Assembly: GCA_963778185.1 (NCBI GenBank) | Contig: CAVZTF010000004.1 | Location: forward strand, 620,001-684,000 | Reading direction: 5' to 3' | DNA: 64,000 nt | From: RPQJ01 sp963778185 | GTDB lineage: Bacteria > Pseudomonadota > Gammaproteobacteria > Steroidobacterales > Steroidobacteraceae | Shown here: positions 17,168 to 28,297 of the stretch, piece after piece | Layout: each line of letters begins with the position of its first letter | Numbering within the stretch: position 1 is the stretch's first letter | Notes under the pieces: model-generated | Database searches by the model: none | The model's input: the letters and a program-made list of their open reading frames with translations, nothing else | What the model was told of the DNA's origin: nothing | Program-made: the position numbers and the translations under genes

Positions 17168-20100
17168 TCACCGCTCGGCAATGGCGAGGCGCCGCACCGC
17201 CTGCAGCGCTACGGAGAGCGAGGCGAAGTCGACTCCGGTCGTCTGCGCCCGTATGTCATTCACGACGCCGCGCGCGTGGGTCGCCTCGGCGCCATGCTTC
17301 TGCTGCCAGCGCGCAATGGCCCGCGCAGCATCGCGCTCGCGCGTTTCCTCGAGCACGCGCTGCACGAGCGCCCGCTGCGTCTCGTAGAGCCCCTCGCGCA
17401 GGCTGCTGCGCGCCACCGCATGCCAGTGGCCCTGGGTGTCGAGCGTCTCGATGTGGCCGCGCAGCCAGTCGAGCCCGAACTCGGCGCCGATGGCGAAGTA
17501 CGCATCCGCGGCGGCGGTGAAGGACTGCTTGCGGGCCTGGGCGAGTTCCACGACGTCCGGGGCGCACTGCAGCGCCGAGCAGGCGGCGATCTGCTTCGCG
17601 AGGATCGCCGGGACGTCGGCGGCCGCGAGCTCGGCGGTGCGCGCCTCGAACGACTGGCGTTCGAGTCCCCGCAGCCAGTGCGGCAGCTCCGCGGAGAGCT
17701 CGCGGATGCCGGGCCGCAGCCGGCCGACCTGCATCTCGATGCCGAGATCGCCGCGATGGCGCTGGATCAGCCAGTAGGTGACCTGCCGGATCAGCGCGAT
17801 GGTGTCCTGCACCATCGCGTACTGCACCCCGGCGGGCACGCGGTTGTCGAGGCGCTCGATGGCCTGCCAGAGGTCGCGCACGTCGAAGGACTCGCGCGCG
17901 ATCGAGTACGCCCGCGCCACCGTGGCCGCGTCCGCTCCCGTGTCCTGCTGGGTGCGCGCGACGAAGGTCGGTCCCATGCGGTTCACGATGCTGTTGGTCG
18001 TCGCCGTCACAATGATCTCGCGTTTCAGGCGGTGCTCGCCGAGCAAGGCGCCGTATCGCTTGGTGAGGCGGTCGGGGAAGTAACGGTCGAGCTCGCGGCC
18101 GAGGTAGGGGTCCTCGGGCACGTCGGACTGGATCAGCTGGCTGTTGAGGGCGATCTTGGCGTAGGAGAGCACCATGGCGAGCTCGGGCCGCACCAGGCCC
18201 TGGCCCTTGCGGCGGCGTTCCTCGAGGTCCTCCGCGTTCGGCAGGAACTCGAGTGCGCGGTCGAGCACGCCGGCCAGTTCCAGCGAGCGGATGAAATGCG
18301 CGTGCTCGCCGAGGCGTTCGGCCGCCGTCGCCTGCTGCAGGCTGATGGCCTGGCCCTGCAGGTAATTGTCCCGCAGCACCAGGGCACCGACGTCGCTCGT
18401 CATGTCGGCCAGCAGGCGGTTGCGGGCCGCGGTCGTGAGGCGGGTGCGGCGCTGGACCACGTCGAGCAGGATCTTGATGTTCACTTCGTGGTCGGAGCAG
18501 TCCACGCCGCCCGAGTTGTCCACGAAATCGGTGTTCACCCGCCCGCCCTTGAGCGCGAACTCGATGCGCCCGAGCTGCGAGCAGCCGAGGTTGCCGCCTT
18601 CGCCGATCACCTTGCAGCGCAGGTCGCGCCCGTCGACGCGCACGGCGTCATTGGTGCGATCGCCGATCGCGGAGTTCGACTCCCACGATGCCTTCACGTA
18701 GGTGCCGATGCCGCCGTTCCAGAGCAGGTCCACCGGCAGCTTGAGGATCGCCTGGATGACCTGCTGCGGCGTGGCCTTGGCGGTCTCGAGGCCGAGGAGC
18801 GCGCGCGTCTGCGGGCTCAGTGCCAGTTCCTTGGCATCGCGCGGCAGCACGGCGCCGCCCTTCGACAGCACGCGCGTGTCGTAGTCGCTCCAGGACGAGC
18901 GCGACAGGCGGAACATCCGCTCGCGCTCGCGGAAGCTCGGCTCGGCGTCGGGCTCCGGATCGAGGAAGATGTGCTGGTGGTTGAATGCCGCGACCAGGCG
19001 GATGTGCCGCGACAGCAGCATGCCGTTGCCGAACACGTCGCCCGCCATGTCGCCGATGCCGGCGACCGTGAAGTCCTGTGACTGCGTGTCGATGCCGATC
19101 TCGCGGAAGTGCCGCTTGACGCACTCCCACGCGCCCTTGGCGGTGATGCCCATCTTCTTGTGGTCGTAGCCCGCCGAGCCGCCCGAGGCGAATGCATCGC
19201 CGAGCCAGAAGCGGTACTCGGCGGCGAGCGCGTTGGCGGTGTCGGAAAACGACGCCGTGCCCTTGTCCGCCGCGACCACGAGGTAAGGGTCGTCCGGGTC
19301 GTAGCGCACCGTGTCGGCGGGCGGTACGACCTGCGAGCCCTGCACGTTGTCCGTGAGGTCGAGGAGCCCGCGGATGAACAGGCGGTAGCACTCCGTGCCC
19401 TCGCGCTGGATCTCCTCGCGGCTGCCGCGGGGCATCTGCTTCGGCACGAAGCCACCCTTCGCGCCGACGGGCACGATCAGGGTGTTCTTGACGTTCTGCG
19501 CCTTCATCAGCCCGAGGACCTCGGTGCGGAAGTCCTCCCGGCGGTCGGACCAGCGCAGGCCGCCGCGGGCGACCTGGCCCATGCGCAGGTGCACGCCCTC
19601 GACGCGCGGCGAATACACCCAGATCTCGAACATGGGTCGCGGCTTCGGCAATTCCGGGATCGCCTTGGGATCGAGCTTGAAAGACAGGTAGTGCTTGGGC
19701 TGGCCGTCGACGCCGCGCTGGTAGTGGTTGGTGCGCAGGGTCGCGCCGATGACGACCCGGAACGCCCGCAGGATGCGGTCGTCGTCCGGGCTCGTGACCT
19801 GCTCCTGCGCCTCGTCGATTTCGCGCGCGAGCGAGCGCAACTGCGAGGTGCGCGTCGAGTCCTTGAGGGAGGGGTCGAAGCGCGCCTCGAACGTCCATGC
19901 GAGGCGTGCGGCAAGGGCGGTGTGACGCGCGAGCACGGACTCCATGTAGCGCTGGCTGAACGGCAGGCCGGTCTGCAGCAGGTAGCGGCAGACGGCGCGC
20001 AGGACGAGCGCCTGGCGCCAGTCGAGCCCGGCGGCGAGCACCAGCCGGTTGAAGCCGTCGCTCTCCGCGCGGCCGTTCCACACGGCGAAGAAGGCCTCTT

Positions 20101-21991
20101 CGAAGCGGGGGCCGCACTGCGCCGGGTCGAGGACCTTGCCGCCGGCGTGCGTCACCTCGAGGTCCTGGATCCACTGGCCGTCGTCGGCGCGGATGCGGTA
20201 GGGCCTCTCGTTGAGGATGCGCAGGTCGAAGTTCTCGAGCAGCGGCAGCATGTCGGACATGGCGACCGGGTCGCCGCGGCGGTAGAGGCGCAGGTGCAGC
20301 GACTTGCGGGCCGCATCGCCGGGCCGCAACTGCAGGCCGAGCGCCGGGGTGGCATCCCCCAGCGCGAGCAGCTCGGCGATGTCGTCGATGGCCTCGCGCG
20401 CCGGCACGTCCTCCTGGTAGGAGACCGGGAAGGCGCTCGCGAAGCGGCCGGCCAGGCGCGAGGCCTGGTCTTCCGGCAGGCGTGCGTGCAGTTCCTCGCG
20501 CAACCGGTCATCCCAGGTCCTGAGCGCCTCGGCGACGCGGCGCTCGATGCGCTCGACATCCGCGCTGACCTTGCGCTCGGGGTCGGTGCGCACCAGCGTG
20601 TGCAGCCGCGCCAGCGTCGATTCAGAGATCTGCACCTGCGACTCGAGCGCCTCGCCGGCGAGCTCGGCGAGCAGGATGGCCTCGATGCGCTGGCGCGCCT
20701 GGGTGTTGTAGCGGTCGCGCGGGACGTAGAGCAGGCAGGAGAAGAACCGCTGGTACGGATCGCGGCGCAGCAGCAGCCGCACGCGACGGCGTTCGTACAG
20801 GTTGACGATGCTGCGCACGGCCCGCATGAGCTCGGGCACGCTCGCCTGGAACAGCTCGTCGCGCGGGTGGCTCTCGAGTGCGTGCATGAGCGCCTTGCCG
20901 TCGTGGCTCACCGGCGAGATCCCGAACTGGTCGATCACCCGCTGCACCTTGTGACGCAGCAACGGGATGTCGCGCGGATTCGCGCTGTAGGTGGCCGAGG
21001 TGAACAGGCCGATGAAGCGACGCTCGCCGGTGACGCGCCCGCGCGCGTCGAAGGTCTTCACGCCGATGTAGTCGAGGTAGGTTGCGCGGTGCACCGTGGA
21101 GACGGAGTTCGCCTTGGTGACCACGAGCAACGAGGCCTCGCGCGCCTTGCGGCGCACGTCGTCGCGCAGCACGGTCGGCCGCGGGCGGGCGCGGCCGCCG
21201 CCGGTGCGCAGCAGTCCGAGACCGGAGCGCGGCACCGGCACCAGCCTGTCGGTGGACGGGCCGCGCAGCAGCCGGTACTCGCGGTAGCCCAGGAAGGTGA
21301 AGTGATTGTCGGCCAGCCACGCCAGGAAGGCACCCGCTTCGGCCGCCTCCGCGCGCGGTACGCCGGTCACCCCGTCACTGACGTCGCGCGCAATCTTCTC
21401 CGCGCGCCCGCGCATGGTGGCCCAGTCCCGCACGGCGCACTGCACGTCGTCGAGCACGGTGAGTATCCTCGCCCGGATCTCCTCGCGGTGCGCGGCCTCG
21501 TGGATGCGGTCCACCTCGATGTGCTGCCAGGACTCGGGGCGCCCGCCTTCGGGCGTGTCGTCGGCGATGCGTCGCAGCCGGCCCGCGCGGTCGCGTACCG
21601 CCTGCAGCACGGGGTGCACCATCACGTGGACGTTGAGCCCGCAGTCGTTCAGTACCATGGTCAGCGAGTCGAGCAGGAACGGCATGTCGTCGGTGATCAC
21701 CTCGACGACGGTGCGCGAGGATTCCCAGCCGTGCTCGGACTCCGTCGGGTTGAACACGCGTGCGAGCGGCTGGCCCGGGCGACGCGTCGCGCCGAACTGC
21801 AGGTGGCCCGCGGCGGCGAGGGCGAGGAACGCAGGTCCCGAGGCACGCAGGTCGTTTTCGTCGACGCCGCGGTAGTAGGAACGCACGAAGGCGGCGAGTG
21901 GCACTGGCACGCGGCGCTTGCGCTGCGCGCGCGTGTGGGCGGCGATCGCGTCGATCAGGTGCTGTCTCGCCGCCGGAATGATGCCTGGCAT
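17168..21991 (-). CDS. gdhB: Large NAD-specific glutamate dehydrogenase (GDH-180 type)
   Basis: 1,607 residues, the length of the 180-kDa class. The N-terminal half (about 1-700) has ACT-like and helical regulatory segments (DDMPFLLDSLTMVLNDCGLNVH; GLFTSATYSANPRDIPLLRHKV). The catalytic half contains GGLRWSDRREDFRTEVLGL, VGAKGGFVPKQMPRG, GSAGYDHKKMGITAKGAWE, GDMAGDVFGNGMLLS and the nucleotide region EGGNLGCSQLGRIEFALKGG with FVDNSGGVDCSDHEVN. It oxidatively deaminates glutamate to 2-oxoglutarate and ammonium, usually catabolic and allosterically controlled in Pseudomonas and Streptomyces. A weak GAGG ribosome site precedes ATG 21991. No neighbouring regulator other than the MarR gene 94 bases upstream. 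Confidence 0.95.
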   Translation of the reverse strand: MPGIIPAARQHLIDAIAAHTRAQRKRRVPVPLAAFVRSYYRGVDENDLRASGPAFLALAAAGHLQFGATRRPGQPLARVFNPTESEHGWESSRTVVEVITDDMPFLLDSLTMVLNDCGLNVHVMVHPVLQAVRDRAGRLRRIADDTPEGGRPESWQHIEVDRIHEAAHREEIRARILTVLDDVQCAVRDWATMRGRAEKIARDVSDGVTGVPRAEAAEAGAFLAWLADNHFTFLGYREYRLLRGPSTDRLVPVPRSGLGLLRTGGGRARPRPTVLRDDVRRKAREASLLVVTKANSVSTVHRATYLDYIGVKTFDARGRVTGERRFIGLFTSATYSANPRDIPLLRHKVQRVIDQFGISPVSHDGKALMHALESHPRDELFQASVPELMRAVRSIVNLYERRRVRLLLRRDPYQRFFSCLLYVPRDRYNTQARQRIEAILLAELAGEALESQVQISESTLARLHTLVRTDPERKVSADVERIERRVAEALRTWDDRLREELHARLPEDQASRLAGRFASAFPVSYQEDVPAREAIDDIAELLALGDATPALGLQLRPGDAARKSLHLRLYRRGDPVAMSDMLPLLENFDLRILNERPYRIRADDGQWIQDLEVTHAGGKVLDPAQCGPRFEEAFFAVWNGRAESDGFNRLVLAAGLDWRQALVLRAVCRYLLQTGLPFSQRYMESVLARHTALAARLAWTFEARFDPSLKDSTRTSQLRSLAREIDEAQEQVTSPDDDRILRAFRVVIGATLRTNHYQRGVDGQPKHYLSFKLDPKAIPELPKPRPMFEIWVYSPRVEGVHLRMGQVARGGLRWSDRREDFRTEVLGLMKAQNVKNTLIVPVGAKGGFVPKQMPRGSREEIQREGTECYRLFIRGLLDLTDNVQGSQVVPPADTVRYDPDDPYLVVAADKGTASFSDTANALAAEYRFWLGDAFASGGSAGYDHKKMGITAKGAWECVKRHFREIGIDTQSQDFTVAGIGDMAGDVFGNGMLLSRHIRLVAAFNHQHIFLDPEPDAEPSFRERERMFRLSRSSWSDYDTRVLSKGGAVLPRDAKELALSPQTRALLGLETAKATPQQVIQAILKLPVDLLWNGGIGTYVKASWESNSAIGDRTNDAVRVDGRDLRCKVIGEGGNLGCSQLGRIEFALKGGRVNTDFVDNSGGVDCSDHEVNIKILLDVVQRRTRLTTAARNRLLADMTSDVGALVLRDNYLQGQAISLQQATAAERLGEHAHFIRSLELAGVLDRALEFLPNAEDLEERRRKGQGLVRPELAMVLSYAKIALNSQLIQSDVPEDPYLGRELDRYFPDRLTKRYGALLGEHRLKREIIVTATTNSIVNRMGPTFVARTQQDTGADAATVARAYSIARESFDVRDLWQAIERLDNRVPAGVQYAMVQDTIALIRQVTYWLIQRHRGDLGIEMQVGRLRPGIRELSAELPHWLRGLERQSFEARTAELAAADVPAILAKQIAACSALQCAPDVVELAQARKQSFTAAADAYFAIGAEFGLDWLRGHIETLDTQGHWHAVARSSLREGLYETQRALVQRVLEETRERDAARAIARWQQKHGAEATHARGVVNDIRAQTTGVDFASLSVALQAVRRLAIAER

Positions 21992-22085
21992 TTTGTTGTC
22001 GTCCTCTGGGTCGGCCGCCGTCGAATTTCGAATTATAGGTCAGGCGCGCGAGTCGGCCGCCGCCCGTCCATGCTGCGTTGCAAGA

Positions 22086-22583
22086 TCACGCCCGGGTCCG
22101 CCGGCGCCCGCCCGGCCCGCGACTCGCGCCCGCAATCGATTGCGCCCGTGCCAGCAGCCTGTCGAGCATCGCGTCGAACCGCGCGCGTTCCGCGGGGCGC
22201 AGCGCCGCGAGCAGTTCGCGCTGGTACTGCAGCGCGAGCGGGGCGATTTCACGGTACATCGCCGCGCCTGCCGCGGACACGTGCAGCACGGACCGCCGGC
22301 GATCCGTGGCGGAGATCGTGCGGCGGATCCGCCTGGCGCGCAGCAGGCGACTCACGGCGCGGCTTACCGCGACGGCGTCCATGCGCGTGTGGGTTGCGAC
22401 CTCGGCTGCGGAGAGCCCGGGGTGCCGCGACAGGACGGCGACCACCCGCCATTCGGGAATGGTGAGGCCGAAGCGCTGCTGGTAGACGCCGGCAATCGCG
22501 CCGCTCAGTACGTTGGTGAGCACCGACAAACGGTAGGGCAGGAAGCGCTCGAGGTCGATGAGGACGGTTGGGGCGTGTTTCAC
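22086..22583 (-). CDS. MarR-family transcriptional regulator
   Basis: 165 residues from GTG 22583; a longer frame exists upstream but reads as the complement of zapE's end. The winged-helix core is complete: LTIPEWRVVAVLSRHPGLSAAEVATHTRMDAVAVSRAVSRLLRARRIRR, then the wing TISATDRRRSVLHVSAAGAAMYREIAPLALQ. MarR proteins are dimeric repressors often released by aromatic or oxidant ligands. Target unknown; it lies between gdhB and zapE on the same strand, so either could be controlled, but such regulators also act in trans. The C-terminus is Arg- and Gly-rich. Confidence 0.85.
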   Translation of the reverse strand: MKHAPTVLIDLERFLPYRLSVLTNVLSGAIAGVYQQRFGLTIPEWRVVAVLSRHPGLSAAEVATHTRMDAVAVSRAVSRLLRARRIRRTISATDRRRSVLHVSAAGAAMYREIAPLALQYQRELLAALRPAERARFDAMLDRLLARAQSIAGASRGPGGRRRTRA

Positions 22584-22647
22584 GCTGGGGCCGCGGCGGG
22601 GAGATACTTGCAAGTGTAACGATCCCGGCCCCGCCCGCGCCAGTGGC

Positions 22648-23751
22648 TCACGCCCGGTGCGGTCGCGCCAGGTACCCGTGGGTCTGCATCTCGGCCAGGC
22701 GGCTGCGGGTGCGCTGGAACTCGAAGGCGAGGCGCTCGCCACGGTAGAGGGCGTCGGGTGCCGCCGCCGCCGACAGGACCAGCTTCACGGCCCGGTCGTA
22801 GAACTCGTCGACCAGCGCGATGAAGCGCCGGGCGGCGTCGTCGCGCGTGGCGTCGAAGACGGGTACGTCCGACACGAACACGGTCTGGAAGTCGCAAGCA
22901 ATCTCGACGTAGTCCGCCGTGCCGCGCGGCCCCTCACAGAGCGCGGCAAAGTCGAACCAGGCGACGTCCGCGGCGAGCCGCCGCAGCGGTATGCCGCGCC
23001 CCTCGACCGCGAGCGTGCCGCCGGGCTCGCCCGCCTGGCCGGCGATTTCAGCGAAGCGCTCGAGCAGGGCCGACTCCGTGCCGGGCTCGCCCGATGCGAG
23101 GTACAGCGGAGCCTTCTCGAGCTGGCGCAGCCGGTAATCCGAGCCCGCATCGACATTGAGCACCTCGCAATGCCGCTCGAGGAGGGCGATGGCAGGCAGG
23201 AAGCGCGCGCGCTGCAGACCGTCCCGGTAGAGCTCGGACGGCGGCACGTTGGACGTGAATACCAGCGCGGTTCCCCGCTCGAGGAGACCGGCGAAGAGTC
23301 CCGAGAGAATCATGGCGTCGCCGATGTCGCTCACGAAGAGCTCGTCGAGGCAGACGACGCGGACCTCGCGGGCGATCTCCGCGGCCACGCCCGCGAGCGG
23401 GTCCTCCACCGAGCGCAGCTGGCGCAGCCGGCCGTGCACGTCCTTCATGAAACGATGGAAGTGGTCGCGTCGCGCGATGACGCCCGCGTGCGCATGGAAG
23501 AGGTCGAGCAGGAATGTCTTGCCGCGCCCGACGCCGCCCCACAGGTAGAGGCCGCGGACCTCGCCGGCGCTTGCGCGGGCAGGTCGCAGGCGATCGAGCC
23601 ACGGGAAGGTGCGCGGCGCGGCGGCCTTGGCGAGGCGCAGGCGCAGGACCTCGAGGCGCGCGATGGCGTGCTCCTGTGCGGGATCGGCCCGATAGCCGTG
23701 GCGACGCAGGGATTCCTGGTAGGCGCGGCGCAGCAGGTTCCGGTCGCCCAT
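22648..23751 (-). CDS. zapE: Cell-division/AFG1-like ATPase ZapE
   Basis: 367 residues, usual length. The AFG1 ATPase core is evident: Walker A in GLYLWGGVGRGKTFLLDLFH near residue 70-85, FHRFMKDVHGRL, Walker B in VRVVCLDELFVSDIGDAMIL, sensor in ALVFTSNVPPSELYRDGLQRARFLPAI, and the family end VKLVLSAAAAPDALYRG. ZapE acts at the Z-ring under stress in E. coli; relatives handle damaged respiratory proteins. It lies 12 bases downstream of the acetoacetyl-CoA synthetase gene, so it may ride on that transcript. Confidence 0.93.
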   Translation of the reverse strand: MGDRNLLRRAYQESLRRHGYRADPAQEHAIARLEVLRLRLAKAAAPRTFPWLDRLRPARASAGEVRGLYLWGGVGRGKTFLLDLFHAHAGVIARRDHFHRFMKDVHGRLRQLRSVEDPLAGVAAEIAREVRVVCLDELFVSDIGDAMILSGLFAGLLERGTALVFTSNVPPSELYRDGLQRARFLPAIALLERHCEVLNVDAGSDYRLRQLEKAPLYLASGEPGTESALLERFAEIAGQAGEPGGTLAVEGRGIPLRRLAADVAWFDFAALCEGPRGTADYVEIACDFQTVFVSDVPVFDATRDDAARRFIALVDEFYDRAVKLVLSAAAAPDALYRGERLAFEFQRTRSRLAEMQTHGYLARPHRA

Positions 23752-23763
23752 CGCGTGCTGGCT

Positions 23764-25710
<1,947 letters not shown>

Positions 25711-25724
25711 GCCCGGCCCTCAGG

Positions 25725-27347
25725 TCACATCGCCTGGTAGTTCGGGCCCGAGCCGCCCTCGGGCGTCGTCCAGGTGATGATCTCGTACGGATCCTTGATG
25801 TCGCAGGCCTTGCAGTGCACGCAGTTGGATGCGTTGACCTGCAGCCGCCTGCCGCCGGCGCCGTCATCCACCATCTCGTAGACGTGCGCGGGGCAGAAGT
25901 GCTCGCAGGGGTTGCCGAATTCCTGGGCGCAGCGGGTTGCGCAGATGCTCGTGTCGGCGACCTTGAGGTGCACGGGTTGCGCTTCCTCGTGGGTGTTGCC
26001 GGCGAAGAACACGGCGCTCACGCGGTCGCGCGGCTTCAGCTGGCGGTCACCCCAGCCGCGGTCGGGCGAGGCGTACTGGTCGAGGCGTTTCAACGCGGAG
26101 TGGTCCGCGTGATTGGCGAGCGTCCAGGGCGAGTGGCCGGCGGTGAGCGTCTCGAGCGCGCCGTTCGCCATGCCCACCCACACGCCGTGCTTGAATCCCG
26201 GGCGGATGTTGCGGACCTTGTGCAGCTCGCGGCCGCCCGGCGAGGCGCGCCAGCGCTGGTCGAAGCCGTCCGTGCGGGAGTGCTCGACGAGGTGCTCGGC
26301 GGCGAGAGCGCCGGAGCGGATGGCCTGGTGCACGCCCTTGATCTTCGGTACGTTCAGCGTCCCGCCTGCGTCGCCGACCAGCAGTGCCCCCGGCATCTCG
26401 AGCGTGGGCATGGACTGCCAGCCGCCCTCGACGATGGTGCGCGCGCCGTAGGCGAGCATTTCTCCGCCCTCGAACAGCGGCTGCATGGTCGGGTGGTTCT
26501 TGAACTGCTGGAAGGCCTCAAAGGGCTTGAAGCGCGGGTCGGCGTAATCGAGCCCGACCACGAAGCCGACGTACAGGCGGTTCTGGTCGAGGTGGTAGAG
26601 GAAGCTGCCGCCGTAGGTGGCGCCGTCCATGGGCCAGCCGACCGTGTGCTGGATCCTGCCGGGCTCGACGCGACCCGCGGGCAGCTGCCACAGCTCCTTG
26701 AAGCCGAGGCCGTAGGTCTGCGGGGACTTGCCTGCGTCCAGCCGATAGCGATTGATGAGGACCTTGGCGACGCTGCCGCGACAGCCTTCCGCGACGATGG
26801 TGGTGCGTGCGCGAATCTCGGGGCCGGGAGCGAAGTTGTCGCCGGGCTTGCCGTCCTTGTCGAGGCCCATGTCGCCGATGCGCACGCCGACCACGGCGCC
26901 CGACTCGTCGAACAGCGGCGCGGCGGCGGCGAAGCCGGCAAAAACGTCGCAACCGAGGGCTTCGGCCTGGGCGCCGAGCCAGGCCACGAGATTGCCGAGG
27001 GAGATGATGAAGTTGCCGTGGTTGTTCATCTGCGGCGGCGTCGGCAGCTTGTAGCGGCCGGTGCGCGTCAGGTACGCGAACTCGTCGTGTCCCGCGGGCA
27101 CGCAGATGCCCTTGTACTGCTCTCGCCAGCCGGGGAGCAGTTTTTCGAGCGGGCCCGGCTCGAAGACGGCCCCGGACATCATGTGCGCGCCGACGCTCGC
27201 GGCCTTCTCGAGCACGCAGACGTTGAGGTCGGGCTTGAGCTGCTTGAGCCGGATCGCCGTGGCGAGGCCGGCCGGGCCTGCGCCGACGACGACGACGTCG
27301 TACTCCATCACGTCGCGTTCGATGTTCTCGAGTGCAGATTCAGTCAT
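25725..27347 (-). CDS. Electron-transfer flavoprotein:ubiquinone oxidoreductase
   Basis: 540 residues. FAD-binding N-terminus VVVGAGPAGLATAIRLKQL, GAHMMSGAVFEPG, membrane/quinone-binding region and, at the C-terminus, the 4Fe-4S ligands: CATRCAQEFGNPCEHFCPAHVYE (residues about 470-495) and NCVHCKACDIKDPYEIITW near the end. It takes electrons from reduced ETF, made by acyl-CoA dehydrogenases, and passes them to ubiquinone on the inner membrane. The ETF subunits themselves are not in the window. It starts 15 bases upstream of the acetoacetyl-CoA synthetase gene, so they probably form one transcript serving acyl-CoA and ketone oxidation. Confidence 0.95.
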   Translation of the reverse strand: MTESALENIERDVMEYDVVVVGAGPAGLATAIRLKQLKPDLNVCVLEKAASVGAHMMSGAVFEPGPLEKLLPGWREQYKGICVPAGHDEFAYLTRTGRYKLPTPPQMNNHGNFIISLGNLVAWLGAQAEALGCDVFAGFAAAAPLFDESGAVVGVRIGDMGLDKDGKPGDNFAPGPEIRARTTIVAEGCRGSVAKVLINRYRLDAGKSPQTYGLGFKELWQLPAGRVEPGRIQHTVGWPMDGATYGGSFLYHLDQNRLYVGFVVGLDYADPRFKPFEAFQQFKNHPTMQPLFEGGEMLAYGARTIVEGGWQSMPTLEMPGALLVGDAGGTLNVPKIKGVHQAIRSGALAAEHLVEHSRTDGFDQRWRASPGGRELHKVRNIRPGFKHGVWVGMANGALETLTAGHSPWTLANHADHSALKRLDQYASPDRGWGDRQLKPRDRVSAVFFAGNTHEEAQPVHLKVADTSICATRCAQEFGNPCEHFCPAHVYEMVDDGAGGRRLQVNASNCVHCKACDIKDPYEIITWTTPEGGSGPNYQAM

Positions 27348-27419
27348 TTACGGTTCCCCGGGGACTCGTGTCAGCGGTACGCTCGGACCGGCGCCGGCGT
27401 TCGCTCGGAATTCTAGAAC

Positions 27420-27433
27420 CTATCTCAAGATAG
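27420..27433. repeat. Short inverted repeat upstream of the ETF-QO gene
   Basis: CTATC-TCAA-GATAG is a 5-base-pair inverted repeat about 75 bases upstream of the ETF-QO start. TAGAAT on the minus strand (27415-27410) next to it may be a -10 box, with no clear -35. It may be an operator or chance; the surrounding 126-base gap holds nothing else I can name. Confidence 0.3.
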
Positions 27434-27473
27434 TGTCGGTCCGGATCCCAAGGTACGGCAGGCCCGACCCGAC

Positions 27474-28235
27474 TCACGCGTAGCAGATTGGCACGATGTC
27501 GGCGTGCCTCGTCCCCGACATTGGAGGCCGCAACGGGCAGGCCTCGGTGGGGAACATCGAGAAGTCCGCGTAGACGTACACCTGGTGGATTTCGGGCAGG
27601 GACTCGGAGCGTACGAGTTCGACCCTCGCGAAGACCTCGCGGTATCGATCGAAATAATCGTACCCGGGAGCCCGGACGTGACCGGACTCGTGCGGGTTCG
27701 GTGCCCCGTACTCTACCGTGCTTTCTGCCGCGATGGGCACGGGCAGGACCGCGATTCCCGATGGCGTGAGGATGCGGCGAATCTCGCGAATCGCACGCCT
27801 GTCGTCCGGCACGTGCTCCAGCACGTGCGACGCGTAGACGAAGTCGTAACTGGCATCCGGGAAAGGCAAGCGCTGCAGGTCTACGTGGTGATCGACGCCC
27901 GGCTTCAGCAGGTCGGCCGTTTCGTAGCGACCGAAGGAACGCATGAACCACGACCGGAAGTATCGTTCAGGCGCGAAATGCAGCATCGAGAGACGCGACG
28001 TGTCCCGGACCGCGAACACCTGCTTCATTGCGAGGCACTGGATCCGGTGACGCTCTTTTGAACCACATCGCGGGCACAACGCGTGCAGCCTGGTTCCGGC
28101 GCTCGACTGGAAATCCTTGAACGGACCCGTGTAGCCGCAGATCGGGCACTCGAACCGCGGCTTCCCAGGGTGGCTCGCCCGAAATACCTGGCCGTTCACC
28201 CAGTCGCTCAGTTCGCGCATGCTCGAGATCTGCAT
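27474..28235 (-). CDS. SAM-dependent methyltransferase with N-terminal zinc ribbon
   Basis: 253 residues. An N-terminal treble-clef-like zinc site uses two CxxC pairs (CPICGYTGPF at about 30 and CPRCGSKERHR at about 53). A class I methyltransferase core follows, but a weak one: HFAPERYF, DLLKPGVDHHVDLQRLPFPDASYDFVYASHVLEHVPDDRRAIREIRRIL is the motif II-IV region, whereas the motif I glycine loop is poor. Proteins of this build often sit in polysaccharide or glycan clusters and have unproven targets. The base composition looks less GC-rich than its neighbours by eye, and the gene breaks a run of acyl-CoA genes, so it may have been acquired. Function uncertain. Confidence 0.75.
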   Translation of the reverse strand: MQISSMRELSDWVNGQVFRASHPGKPRFECPICGYTGPFKDFQSSAGTRLHALCPRCGSKERHRIQCLAMKQVFAVRDTSRLSMLHFAPERYFRSWFMRSFGRYETADLLKPGVDHHVDLQRLPFPDASYDFVYASHVLEHVPDDRRAIREIRRILTPSGIAVLPVPIAAESTVEYGAPNPHESGHVRAPGYDYFDRYREVFARVELVRSESLPEIHQVYVYADFSMFPTEACPLRPPMSGTRHADIVPICYA

Positions 28236-28297
28236 TTTTCCGTGTCCGGGGCGCTCAACTTGGACCGGGGTTCGGATTGCGATCGCGCGGCACGGCC

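Noticed and set aside
17168..21991. Very long open frames antisense to the glutamate dehydrogenase gene
   Set aside because: High GC and codon bias leave the opposite strand open. The translations are low-complexity Arg/Ala/Val-rich with no domains, and the dehydrogenase frame is a full-length known family.
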